This document shows positions 51,166 through 61,387 of a stretch of 64,000 bases of DNA, piece by piece. Position 1 is the first letter of the stretch. Each line of letters begins with the position of its first letter. Made by a program: the position numbers and the translations under genes. The notes beneath the pieces are model-generated. The model was not told the origin of the DNA and ran no database searches. It saw only the letters and a program-made list of their open reading frames with translations. Origin of the DNA: Aurelia coerulea (taxonomy: Eukaryota; Cnidaria; Scyphozoa; Semaeostomeae; Ulmaridae); assembly GCA_039566865.1 (NCBI GenBank), contig CM076961.1, forward strand, positions 7,463,501 through 7,527,500, written 5' to 3'.

Positions 51166-52915
51166 AGTTAATCAACAAAACATAGTATAAATCAAAAGAA
51201 GCAAGTTCCTTTTCTGGTGTGTGCAAAATAAGTCTTTAACGCTACGATTCCCGTGTTTTTAAGGCCAAAAGATATCAAAGAAATATTCAACTGCCTGCCA
51301 CAGCAACTTCGCTGAAATCTAGTCAGTAGACTTTATGCGTAATTATGTCACACGCGACGTGGCACGCAATGCATTCTGAGATTTGTGGTGACGCGTGGCT
51401 CAGTTGGCTATCAGCTGTGTTGTTTTCAGTATGCAAAGCTCAGATTCATCGATATTTTACGCTGTCATTCGTCCTAAAAACATGGAGAATACAGATAGAA
51501 TCAATCATATACTCAAAACTCATAGAAAATCATAGCACTACTTTTTTTAAACTCTTGCCCGGGCAACAGGCATGAAGAAGAAAGTGAAGGTGGAGAAATC
51601 ATGGCGCAAGAAGACGAAAGATCTGACAGTAGGCCGCTGAACGAAAACGAAAAGGATGGCTGGATGAGAACACTCAAGTGCCTCTCAAATAAAACTAATA
51701 TTATCATTGACAAACATTTGATTGAAGGATCAAGTACTCTACCAAAGGCATGAACAGGACCAAAAGCACATCTGAATAGAAACACTGGTATCGACTGTGT
51801 AAAGGGAGGTACGTTCGCAGCTTTCCATCTAGCCAAACATGAAGGCCAAGTGTATGCTGCTCTTGGTAAAGCTAAAGTGCATGCTTATTTTTCTTCCTGT
51901 CACCTTCTGCTTTTTCAAACAGGACGTCATTGAATTTCACAGCTTTCTTCAAGGTCGTATTAGCAAATGACTGAACGGAACATGCCCACTTTTGTGCAAC
52001 CTGAGTGCAGGTCAAGTCAGGTGGTATTTCCTTTGGATCCATATTTGAATAATCCAGAAAAGTTTAGAAGAGGGCAGCTACATGTTTACAACACCCTCCT
52101 TGTCCAGCTTTACAGTTAGATTTGGCTTCCATAACCTATCTACTCAGCTGAGGAAAATGAACATGCACTGTATACTGCACATTCTTGACAGAATCATGCA
52201 CTTTAGCTTTTACCAAGAACAGCATACTCTTTGCTTTCATGTTTGGTTTTACAAAAATGCTGCGAAAGAACCCCTCTTTCTACAGTCGATACCCGCATTT
52301 TTATGCAGGTGTGCTTTTGGTCCTGTTGGTGTCTTTGGTAGAGTACTTGATCCTTCAATCTAATGTTTCTCAATGACAATATTGGTTATGTTTGGGAGGT
52401 ACTTGTGTGTTCTTATCCAGCCGTCCTTTTCGTTTTCATTCACCGGCCTACTTTCAGATCTATCGTCTTCTTGCGCCGTGATTTCTCCACCTTCACTTCA
52501 TTCTTCACGCCTGTTGCCCGGGCAAGAGTTTTGAAAAAAAAAGCTAGAGCTATGATATTCTTTGAGTATATGATTGATTCTATCCATATTTTCCATGTTT
52601 TCAGGGCGAATGACAACTTAAACAATCGATGAATCTGACCTTTGGGCACCGAAATCAACACAGCCGATAGCACACAAAGCCACGCGTGACCACGTCCCAG
52701 AATACATTTCGCGCTGCGTGATGTGTGACGTAATTACGCATACGGTCTGCTGCGTCAATCGAATGGAAAGTTTGTGCATAATTGTTCTTTGCCACATCTT
52801 GCAATCTGATTGGTCTGCTGGAAAACCGCGTCTCTGATCTTTGCTGACCGAAGAAGTGACATCATCAAGTCTAAAATCACAGGGAATCTAGGGACTCCAG
52901 GGCATAAGTCTAGCA
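51166..52915. repeat. Dispersed repeat R1, copy 2 (split by a foldback element)
   Basis: The two outer pieces, 51166-51323 and 52753-52915, together match 66-428 in the same orientation. The intervening 1.43 kb is the foldback element. Confidence 0.7.
51324..52752. mobile_element. Foldback element with about 500-bp inverted arms
   Basis: The left arm (51324-51830) and right arm (about 52250-52752) are reverse complements at high identity. Ends are CAGTAGACTTTATGCGTAAT and the complement of CAGCAGACCGTATGCGTAAT. CTCTTGCCCGGGCAACAGGC is a perfect shared internal block. The central 400 bp is unique. No transposase is evident. The insertion point inside R1 is clear from copy 1, but the target duplication is not resolved. 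Confidence 0.85.
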
Positions 52916-54131
52916 TATATACCCCTTGGTTTAGCGTCTTTCTACAACAGATATATAAGGAAATATTCTTTCCCAAAGTGCCATCTTACCAAGTGAAACA
53001 GTAAAATTCCGTTGAAACTGTTACACTTTCTGTTCTTCTGTCTGTGGCAAACTTTGTTCTGGGGCAGTGTAAATGCTTTTCAACAATAGGAACTTTGTAG
53101 CTAATCAAAACTCCAGATGCGGTTGAACCAAATAAACTTTGGTGGGAAACTTGCTTCACAGAAAAGTGGACCAGCAATTAAGTTGGAAAGAGTACACAAA
53201 TTTGAAATGCAAGAGCCGATGCAAGGGGAGTACATAACTTGTGGATGGACGGGAGTTCGCTGCCCGGTTTTCATGAAATTATGATGAAAAACATTAAATG
53301 CAAGGAAACATAGAACGGAAAAACATGACAAGTAGATATATTTCTCCTTTTTACAACACTGATTCCTTGAATGTTGCACTTGTTACTTGAAAACCACCAA
53401 ACATCAGAAAGTGACCAGCTTGACCTTTCTTTCTTTGTTCCATTTTTCTGCTTTACATGTCTTCACTATCAAGGCCAATTTCCAGTCAGTGGAATTTTCC
53501 GAGCGGGTGCAATTTCTACTATATGCCAGAGAAAAATGTCGCTCTGAAATTGAGTAGAAAGTTACGGCTGAGCATCCTTTTGTTGTCTACAATACCGCCT
53601 GCTGCGCTCAGAAAATTCCAGTGGCTGGAAATTAGCCTTTACATGATAATTAACTATGCCGGCGATTGCTGCTTGTTTCTTTTTCAATTGAAGAAAGGAT
53701 GAGATAATATTGATGATTGGTGATTATAATGTATTTCAAGATATCAACAACAAAATGGGACTTTCTCTTTAAAATTTCATTCTCATTGCACCTCAGCATT
53801 GGGTTATTGCTGCTTAGCGCATGCGCGTAGCAGACATTTAGACGGGTTGATTGAAATTCCTGTGTCGATCGCTATGTATGTATGTTTTGCTGACTGCCCA
53901 CCATAGAAATAGAAATGCCGCCAAGGATGCAAGGAGTTGGCTTACGTTCATTGCGAGAAGAAGGGGATTTTCACTGACTCTGGTACGTATCAAATCATTT
54001 TTAAAAATCTCATTTCATAGTAAATATGAGAGGATTTCTTTTTATCCTCTCTGCTGTGTTGACAATTTATTGTTTTGCAGCGGATAGGTTCCAGAAGGAG
54101 AAGTGGGAGGAAGATTTCATCAACGATGGCC
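52916..54131. other. No gene seen
   Basis: Only short frames without recognisable features. A brief open stretch at about 53914-53973 begins MPPRMQGVGLRSLREEGDFH, but it stops at once and is not assigned. Confidence 0.4.
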
Positions 54132-54134
54132 TAA

Positions 54135-54437
54135 GCGTTTCTTACACTTTCACAAATAAACAGCAATGACCTGCCCTTTGTGGCAACAAATGAAACGTAT
54201 AAACCCATTGTGGTATTAAACAACGAATCTGATCATTCAGGATGCTCAATTACTTTTGGAAATATTTGTCAAAGCTCTTTCTTTAGTAATACACAAGATG
54301 ATAATGATTCACCATTCATTCCTTTGCATACAGCACCTGAAAATGTTTTCACAGATAACAACCATGCAATTTTCATATTAGATGGGTACATGGTATCCAT
54401 TATTCACGATCCTAACTCGGGGTTTTATGTATTTGAT
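54135..54437 (+). pseudogene. Unrecognised coding remnant
   Basis: An open stretch without a Met at its start reads through NNESDHSGCSITFGNIC and FTDNNHAIFILDGYMVSIIH, ending SGFYVFD then a TAG stop. The NH-AIFILDGY...YVFD ending recalls the His- and Asp-containing tail of papain-fold-like or OTU-like domains found in some transposon proteins (usually YxFDSH). That is only a resemblance. In-frame stops lie just before it (TAA at 54132) and at its end, so it is probably a fragment. Confidence 0.3.
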
Positions 54438-54440
54438 TAG

Positions 54441-56071
54441 AATAGGTAAGAATTCATCTTTTAGTAGAGTATTGTTGCACTTTAGAATAGTAGTTTTCTT
54501 TTTGCTTTGAAAACTGCAAACATCTGGCGCATAAATGTGCCATGAATTGTTGCAGAACAGAAGAGATAATTTCCCATTGCATAGAAAATCATAAGAGAGG
54601 ATTGCAAACAAGATAATTGAAAGGATCTTTCAACCATGATTCTTTGCCCCTGGAAGAGTTTTGATTGGCTTCTTGATTAACTTTTCCCCTCCTTTAGCTC
54701 AAATATTTTTGTCAGTATATTTTTGTTATCTATTTAGGTACCTAAATCAGCCTTTTCAACCAGCATACCTTGCATGTGCCATCTTTTTATTGGTGGTCAT
54801 TTTTATGGACTGTAAAAATGGCAACAACGAAAAGACCACAAATGGTGTATTCACAAACCATGCTCGTTGCAAAAGGCCCCTTTAATGTTGCCATATGACT
54901 ATGCACATATATATCTCATACACAAAAGCTTAATATCTCATGTACATTTTGTTGCAGAAATGAAAGGTAACTTATTAATTTGTGACAGCTCATGTAAAGA
55001 TTAACACAGCATTGGATTAGCAACATATTAACAGTGCATATTCCGGTAACTGTTTGCACAGCATTGGATCAGTATTTGCTTCTTTAACCATTGACATCCA
55101 AAGACCAAAACAGCATAAATTGCTAGCTGCACATTCTTACAAAGACCAAAAAGCATTGGATCAGCATTGCTTCTGCGACCATTCTTCGCACCTTGTGACC
55201 TTTTAACTTTGATACAAACTGTTACCAGATGTACTTTTGAAGAATTGTTATGGCCAACTGTTGTGCATCATATACCCTCAAGACTTGTTTTCATTTGAGG
55301 CATAATACAAAAACCTGTTATTTGACACAGGATTGAAAAGGGGACACTTTGTGTATTGCCATCATGTATCAAGTTGTTTGAATATTATTGAAGAGGCTGA
55401 TTAATGCAGATGGAAGCAGATAATTGACATTTTGAGCTAATTACAAAGGAATGATCATAAAAGCTACTGTATTACTTCTAATGCATCAAAACTATTTTTA
55501 CTTCAAAATGCCAGTGTTGATCTGTGGCCAAATGAGAACATCATAAATACTATTTGAGGTACCACCTGGGGAAAAGATAGCCTTGCAGTCCAAGGAAGTA
55601 CAAAATGAACTGACATTGATTAACCAAGTCTTAAATTTACAATTGAAGACTGAATTGAGATTAATATCACATGACGTTTTAACTAGTATTATAGTCGTGT
55701 AATGCAGTCTTGAAATTTACATACAGTTCTCATAGTTTTTTAATTGTTCTACCTCAAAAAGCTGCAATTTACCTTGGTTTCAAACAGATGCTCCAAAACA
55801 TCCACTCTGACATTTATTCTTTTTTAACAATCTGCGGACTGTTATTTTGACTAGCGCTATTAGCATCATCGTAGGGGGAGATAAAATTTGGGGGGCTGCC
55901 CGATAAAAAATCCATTGTTTCAGGAAATTTTGCCCGACTTAAGGCGCATTTCTGCCCGATTATGGCTGATTTTTGCAAAATTTTCTGACGTTAGGGGGCT
56001 ACAGCCCCCCAGCCTCCTTGTCACCTACGCCTATGGCTATGAGCAGCACTTACTTAACTGCGTTAACAGCT
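54441..56071. other. No gene seen
   Basis: Includes a short G/C-rich inverted pair, GGGGGGCTGCCCG at about 55889 and GGGGGCTACAGCCCCC at about 55994. It immediately precedes the LINE and may be the end of another repeat. Otherwise nothing. Confidence 0.45.
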
Positions 56072-56572
56072 AGTTTTAGGCGATTCTATGGTGAAACATG
56101 TATATGGATGGGAATTGAAAATAGATGCGGTGACAATTGTAGTGTTTACGTTAAGAGTTTTCCTGGAGCAACCACAAAGGATATGTACAGCTATTCACAG
56201 CCATCTATTGAACGGAAGCCTGACATAGCCATCCTGCATGTAGGAACAAATGATTTCGCGACACGGAAAGGTGAAGAGATAAAGTCAGAAGTTGAAATCG
56301 CTCAAGGCATCGTTGATTTGGCTTGTCATATTAAACGCCATGATATCGAAGTTTTTGTTTCTGGCATCATAGCTCGTGGGGATAAACATCTGGATAGGAA
56401 AAGAGAAAAGGTAAACTTTCTCCTTGAAGACTTATGTTCAGAAAAGAAGATCACTTTTATAGACCATCCTAATATCAAAGCAACTAAGCATCTGAATATA
56501 AGTCAACTGCATTTTAACAATCTTGGTGACACTATCTTAACTAATAATTTACTTAGTTCTCTCCATTTTTGA
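56072..56572 (+). pseudogene. LINE ORF1: SGNH/GDSL hydrolase-like domain
   Basis: The frame reads through VKSFPGATTKDMYSYSQPSI, then the SGNH block-III-like IAILHVGTNDF, then IEVFVSGIIARGD and VNFLLEDLC, ending in a stop at 56572. CR1-clade ORF1 proteins typically carry this esterase-like fold. The GDS block expected upstream is absent because of 5' truncation. The open frame starts earlier (55973), but the extra N-terminal residues come from flanking DNA. Confidence 0.8.
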
Positions 56573-56680
56573 CTCAGTACTGCTAACAATAACGGGGATA
56601 TCCGCTTGACTCCTTCACAGGGGGTTCCAACGGTGGCTCCTGCGGCTGGTTCCCCTGGTGCTACCGGACTTGGTAGCAGG

Positions 56681-58016
56681 AAAGGTATGGTGGTGGCATC
56701 CTTGAACGTAAATAGCCTAATGCTTCATATCGACGAGATCCGTTTATTGATTAAAGAGCTTGGCATACACATACTTGCCATAAATGAAACCAAAAATTGA
56801 TCAAAATGTGCATGATGATCTTGTCAGCATAGATGGCTACACGATCAAGAGATGCGATCGCAACCGTAACGGTGGCGGAGTTGCAGTTTACATTAAAGAT
56901 ACCCTTTTTGATATATGCACTTTCCGAAATGATCCTCCTAAATCCACGCTTGAGGCTTTGTGTATTGAAGTAAAACCAGTTAGGTCTGCACCTTTCGTTG
57001 TTTTGGCTTGGTATCGCCCTCCAAATGAGGCTGTTGATATTCGTCTTTTGGAGGAAAGCCTTCAATTCCTTGATAAAGAAGGTAAGGAAACTATTCTTTT
57101 AGGAGATACCGGGTGCGCCAAAGTATACTATGCACGTTTGGCAGGCCACAATAAATCGTACATTGAACCGATTTTGAAGATTTATGACTTAATCGTTAGC
57201 AGAAAGCCTGAATTAGATACTAAGAGTTTTTGCAATGTTTTTCATTTTCAGTTTCTAGAGCTAGAAGCGAGTTTCCTAAAATTTTAGTTTTCGAAACACT
57301 GAAAACGATCAAAAAACATCGATCAAGTTTTTAAAGAATTGACATGAATGGACAAAAAGAGAACTTGTTCGTTGTGATTTGCGATTTAGAAATCGACCAA
57401 TTGTAATCTGCTATACGAGAGTTCGTACTAAACCTCCAAATCTCCCTGAAAACGTTTTCTCTTTGTTCATTCATGTTAAATCTTTCAAAATTTAATCGAC
57501 GTTTTTTGGTCGTTTTCAATGTTTTCGAAAACAAACATTTTAAGAAACTCGCTTCTTGCCCTAAAAACTGAAAACGGAAAAGTTGAAAAAAAATCCAAGA
57601 ATCTTATTCAGGCTTTCTGCTAAAGATTAAGTCATAGATCTTCAAAATCAGTCCAATTTACGATTTATTGTGCCCTGCCAAACGTGCATAGCTTATTTTG
57701 GCGCACCCGGTACAAACTGTGATTTGCTTCCAAAGTCCTCTGATCATGATTGCCTGAATACTGACCTTTTACCGCATTCCAAACGCTTGACAGAGATATA
57801 CGAACGTTTTGGCTTTCATCAATTAATTAAAACAGCAACGAGAGAAACACTGATCTTCTCTACTTTGATTGACCATATTGCCACTACTAACAAGTCAAAC
57901 ATAGTAGTATCTGGCGTACATCAAACTAGTATCAGTGATCATTATCTAGTCTACAGTGTTAGAAAATTTCGGGGTGGGGTAAAAAACAGCACAAAAATAT
58001 CAGTACCAGGCAAATG
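56681..58016 (+). pseudogene. LINE endonuclease, split by a MITE
   Basis: APE-type endonuclease with VASLNVNSLMLHIDEIR, LAINET, RNRNGGGVAVYIKDT and a LLGD/TNCDL block where the MITE at 57109-57710 separates GD from NC. The C-terminal SISDHYLVY block (active-site Asp-His) lies near 57930-57960. A single-base frame change occurs near 56795. It is not functional as it stands. Confidence 0.85.
57109..57710. mobile_element. Tc1/mariner-type MITE (CCGGGTGCGCC family), 602 bp
   Basis: Ends CCGGGTGCGCCAAAGTATAC and its complement ..TTTTGGCGCACCCGG, with TA duplicated outside (57107-57108 and 57711-57712). Removing the element and one TA restores the endonuclease frame from GGAGATA to CAAACTG, which proves the TA duplication. 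The arms are about 290 bp each. Confidence 0.92.
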
Positions 58017-60194
58017 AAAAACTTTAGCAAAGCTGAATTTCTTGACGATTTGCAAAAAATAGATTGGAGAGGCATCGTCTCACATACTGATGATGTTAAC
58101 ATCGTAGTGGAACAATGGACATCTATGTTTCCCTTGTACTTGAGAAACATGCTCCCTTACGCAGTAGGCGAGTTTCAGAAAGATTCTGTCCATGGATAAC
58201 CAAAGAGTTCAAACTTTTATGTGCATCAAGGGACAAACTGAGAAGGCAAGATTTTAAATCTAAATCTGAAGTTTTATTTGATGCGTATAAACAAATGAGA
58301 AGTAAAGTAAATAAGGTCAATATTGATCTGAAGCGCGATTATTTCTCGAACAAAATTGCTTCTAACGAAGGTGACATTAAAAGTACGTGGAAAACTATCA
58401 ATTTGGTATTAAACAAAAAGTCAAAGACCACGCAGATTACAACTCTAGATGTTGGTGGGGAAACAATTTTCAATCATGAAGCTATCGCAGAACATATGAA
58501 CACCTATTTTTGTAACGTCGGTGAAGTCCTTAGTAAGAAAATTCCTGCCACACAAAACCCGCTTTTTGAGGGTAAATATCCCGTAAACCCAGAAGGAACA
58601 CGGTTTCACTTTCAACCTGTAAATTCACACCAGGTCGCAAGTATCTTGGGGAAATTCAAAACATCTATCGGTTTTGGCACTGACTGCATAGCAAATCAAT
58701 TTTTGAAGATCGGTCTCCCAGTTATTTCAGACTCCCTTTGTGATATATTTAATCTGTCTATTGCCACAGGAGTTTTTCCAGATTCTTGGAAAATTGCTAG
58801 GGTTGCTCCTATTTTCAAAAGTGGTCAAACTGATGATCGTTCTAATTTCATACCTATATCTGTTTTCCCTGTTCTTTCAAGAATTTTTGAAAAAATGATC
58901 TTCAACCAACTCTATAAGTACTTGGATACAAACAAACACTTGTTTTTATAAACAATCCGGTTTTAGACGCCTGTACTCTGTTGTAACAAGTCTCCTGTCC
59001 TGCACTAACGATTGGTATAAGAACATGGACACTGGGAAATACACTGCATTGGTGTTCATAGACCTACAGAAAGCGTTTGGTACTGTAGATCATGATATCC
59101 TGCTAAAAAAGATGCAGGAATATGGGATTTCTGGTATCGAGCATGCATGGTTTACATCACATCTCCAAGACAGACAGCAGTTATGCAAGGTCAATGGTGT
59201 TTCGTCACGAATAGAAGAAATACACTGTGGTGTTCCACAAGGATCTCGTCTTGGGCCTCTCCTTTTTATACTTTATATCAATGACCTTCCGTTTTGTCTG
59301 GACAACTGCCAGGTGACTATGTATGCTGATGATACCAGTATCTCCTTTTCTGCAAGGAACGTCAGCGATCTGAACGTGACGCTTAACAAAGAACTTGATT
59401 CTTTAAGGGAATGGCTCCAATGCAATAAGTTATCATTGAATGTCCTGAAGACACAGGCGATGGTCATTGGATCACGGCCTAACCTAAAGAAGATTTCGAC
59501 AAAATCAGTGGAACCACCATTATTTTCTATTGGTGGCTCTGAAGTTGAAATGGTTGATAAGGTCAAGTATTTGGGGATGCAAATTGATAAATATTTAGCT
59601 TGGGATGAACATATCCATTTTGTACGATCTAAGGTTTCTCGTGCTATTGGATTTCTTAAATATGCCAAGAAGTTACTTCCAAAAGACACTCTCTCCAAAA
59701 TGTATCGTGGTGTCGTTGAACCGCATCTCCGCTATTGCTGTTCAGTCTGGGGGGCATGTGCGGGGACAAGGTTGCAGGTGCTCCAAAAACTTCAAAACCG
59801 CGCAGCTAGAATTGTGACCAACAGCAGTTATGATTCTTCTGCTAGTGCTTTGATTAAAAGTTTGAATTGGCCTACTGTAGCATATATGATAAAAACCGAG
59901 ACAGCTTGCATGGTTTACAAATCGATAAATGACCTTGGTCCTGATTACCTGTCAGAAATGTTCATTAGAAATTCGACATGCAGTAGGAAAGATTTGAGAA
60001 ACACCGCAACTGATCTTCAAGTCTCACTAATGAGAACAAGTAATGGTCAGCGAGCTTTCTCATATCGTGGTGCTGGAGTTTGGAACCTCTTGGGTTGTGA
60101 AGTCAAGGAGGCATTCTCATTCAAAGCATTTAAAGAAGCTTTTGAAAAAATAGTTTATTTAGTTATTTATTCATTTATTCATTATTGTAATTAA
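58014..60194 (+). pseudogene. LINE reverse transcriptase
   Basis: Frames 58115-58951 and 59025-60194 (389 residues) give nearly the whole RT domain. Visible blocks are KTSIGFGTDCIANQFLKIG and WKIARVAPIFKSG, then IDLQKAFGTVDH (motif A, with Gly where the first copy has Asp in FDTVDH). GVPQGSRLGPLLF (motif B) and MYADDTSISF (active-site box) follow. C-terminal blocks VEPHLRYCCSVWG and LQKLQNRAARIV close it. A frame change is needed near 58945 (between HLFL and QSGFR) and another near 58105. Confidence 0.9.
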
Positions 60195-60243
60195 ATTAGG
60201 GTTTTACTTTGTATTTATTTTAACTTAATTTGTAAGGTTTTAT

Positions 60244-60290
60244 GCACGGCCCCCTGAAAAGCAGTCTATCGATTGACGGGGTTACCGTGC
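60244..60290 (+). other. LINE 3'-terminal hairpin (second copy)
   Basis: GCACGGCCCCCTGAAAAGCA pairs in reverse with GATTGACGGGGTTACCGTGC. It is the same stem as at 9075-9122 with a different loop, just upstream of the A-rich 3' end. Confidence 0.75.
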
Positions 60291-60320
60291 TTAAAGAAAT
60301 TAAAATGAAAAAAATGAAAA

Positions 60321-60711
60321 GAAGGGTGTCCAAGAAAAAGAAACATGCTGTTTTTTTAGCCTGCATGCACAGCACACTCAGCAGGCTAGCTTATGTGGCA
60401 TAGACTAGCGATGCGAATTTATTTCTAAATTCATCCAAAATAATATTGGAAACGTTCCCCGATAGCTTGAACATAAATACCATTTTTAGATAGTAGTGCT
60501 CTGAGAGTTTACATATCAACATTTGATTAAGATTTTTATTCAAACAAGAGCTTTATCGTTTTAACGTTTTAGCATGAGTAAATTCTTGAAGCATTTCGAA
60601 TAAGTCAGCAATAAACTTGAAAAACTTTGGAAAATAACATCTAAGTGTCTTAGAAAAAACTTACATTTGATTGGATAGGTAGCAATACGATGAGATTATC
60701 ATTGATAAGTA
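60321..60711. other. No gene seen
   Basis: Intergenic, nothing recognised. Confidence 0.55.
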
Positions 60712-60866
60712 CCGGGTGTCTCAGAAAAAGTACCCCCTTTTGACTGGAAATTTGAGGGAAACGATAAGATATTAGCATTTTAGCATTTTAGCTGAAGATC
60801 AACAATGTAGCTATGAACTAAAACAATCCCGAAATTTTGTCGTGTTGTTCTCTTGTTCGGTCAAAA
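60712..60866. mobile_element. Fragment of the CCGGGTGTCTCA MITE family
   Basis: The left end CCGGGTGTCTCAGAAAAAGT follows TA and matches 22372-22395. The inner right arm (TTGTTCGGTCAAAAAGGGTA at about 60853) is present, but the terminal 20 bp are lost where the next element begins. Most of the centre is deleted. Confidence 0.7.
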
Positions 60867-61387
60867 AGGGTACACAGCAAATTTCTGATTCTCAATATGA
60901 GAAAAAAATTACTAATTTCAAGAAAAAAATTTTTTGAAACAAGCACATTCGTAATTGTCCGTGTGGTAAGCAAAGAAATCTTACTAAGAATTCTTAACAA
61001 GAATATTTGTACTTGGTTAGTAACCGTTTGCTTAGAACAGGAAAGAGTTTTCCTGGAATAAGTATTTGAGTCTACTTATTTTGAGAAATATTTTTCCAGT
61101 TTAAAGCAAATGATTGATTAGTGTTTTTACTTTTTAAGTAGTTGTTTGCTTGAATCTGGAAAAACGTTTCTCAAAATACGTAGACTGAAGTACTTATTTC
61201 AAGAAAATTATTTTCTGATTCAAGAAAACGATGACCAACCAAGTAAAATTTTTCTAATTACGAATTCTTACCAAGATCCTTTTGCTTAACACATGGGCAA
61301 AAGAATGAATGTGCTCATTACAAGACTTTTTCCCTTGAAGCTTTTTTCAGTCATTTTTCTTATTTTGAGAATCAAAGTTTTCAGTGA
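60867..61387. mobile_element. Foldback element, about 520 bp
   Basis: CAGCAAATTTCTGATTCTCA on the left pairs with TGAGAATCAAAGTTTTCAGTG on the right. Further inside, GAGTCTACTTATTTTGAGAAA pairs with TTTCTCAAAATACGTAGACT around a loop near 61110. AT-rich, no gene. Confidence 0.6.

Larger units (their letters stand above)
56072..60320 (+). mobile_element. CR1-like LINE, nearly complete but decayed
   Basis: In order: GDSL/SGNH-type ORF1 (56072-56572), endonuclease (about 56680-58016, split by a MITE), reverse transcriptase (58014-60194) and a 3' end with conserved hairpin. Three or more frame changes (near 56795, 58105 and 58945) show it cannot be expressed as one protein. The 5' end of ORF1 before the SGNH domain is missing, so it is 5'-truncated near 56072. 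This copy is the best reference for the inverted copy at 1790-9140. Confidence 0.9.

Noticed and set aside
51513..51836. Frames in both arms of the foldback element with similar peptides
   Set aside because: The similarity follows from the inverted repeat itself, and the frames are short and lack motifs. It remains possible that they are relics of a transposase.
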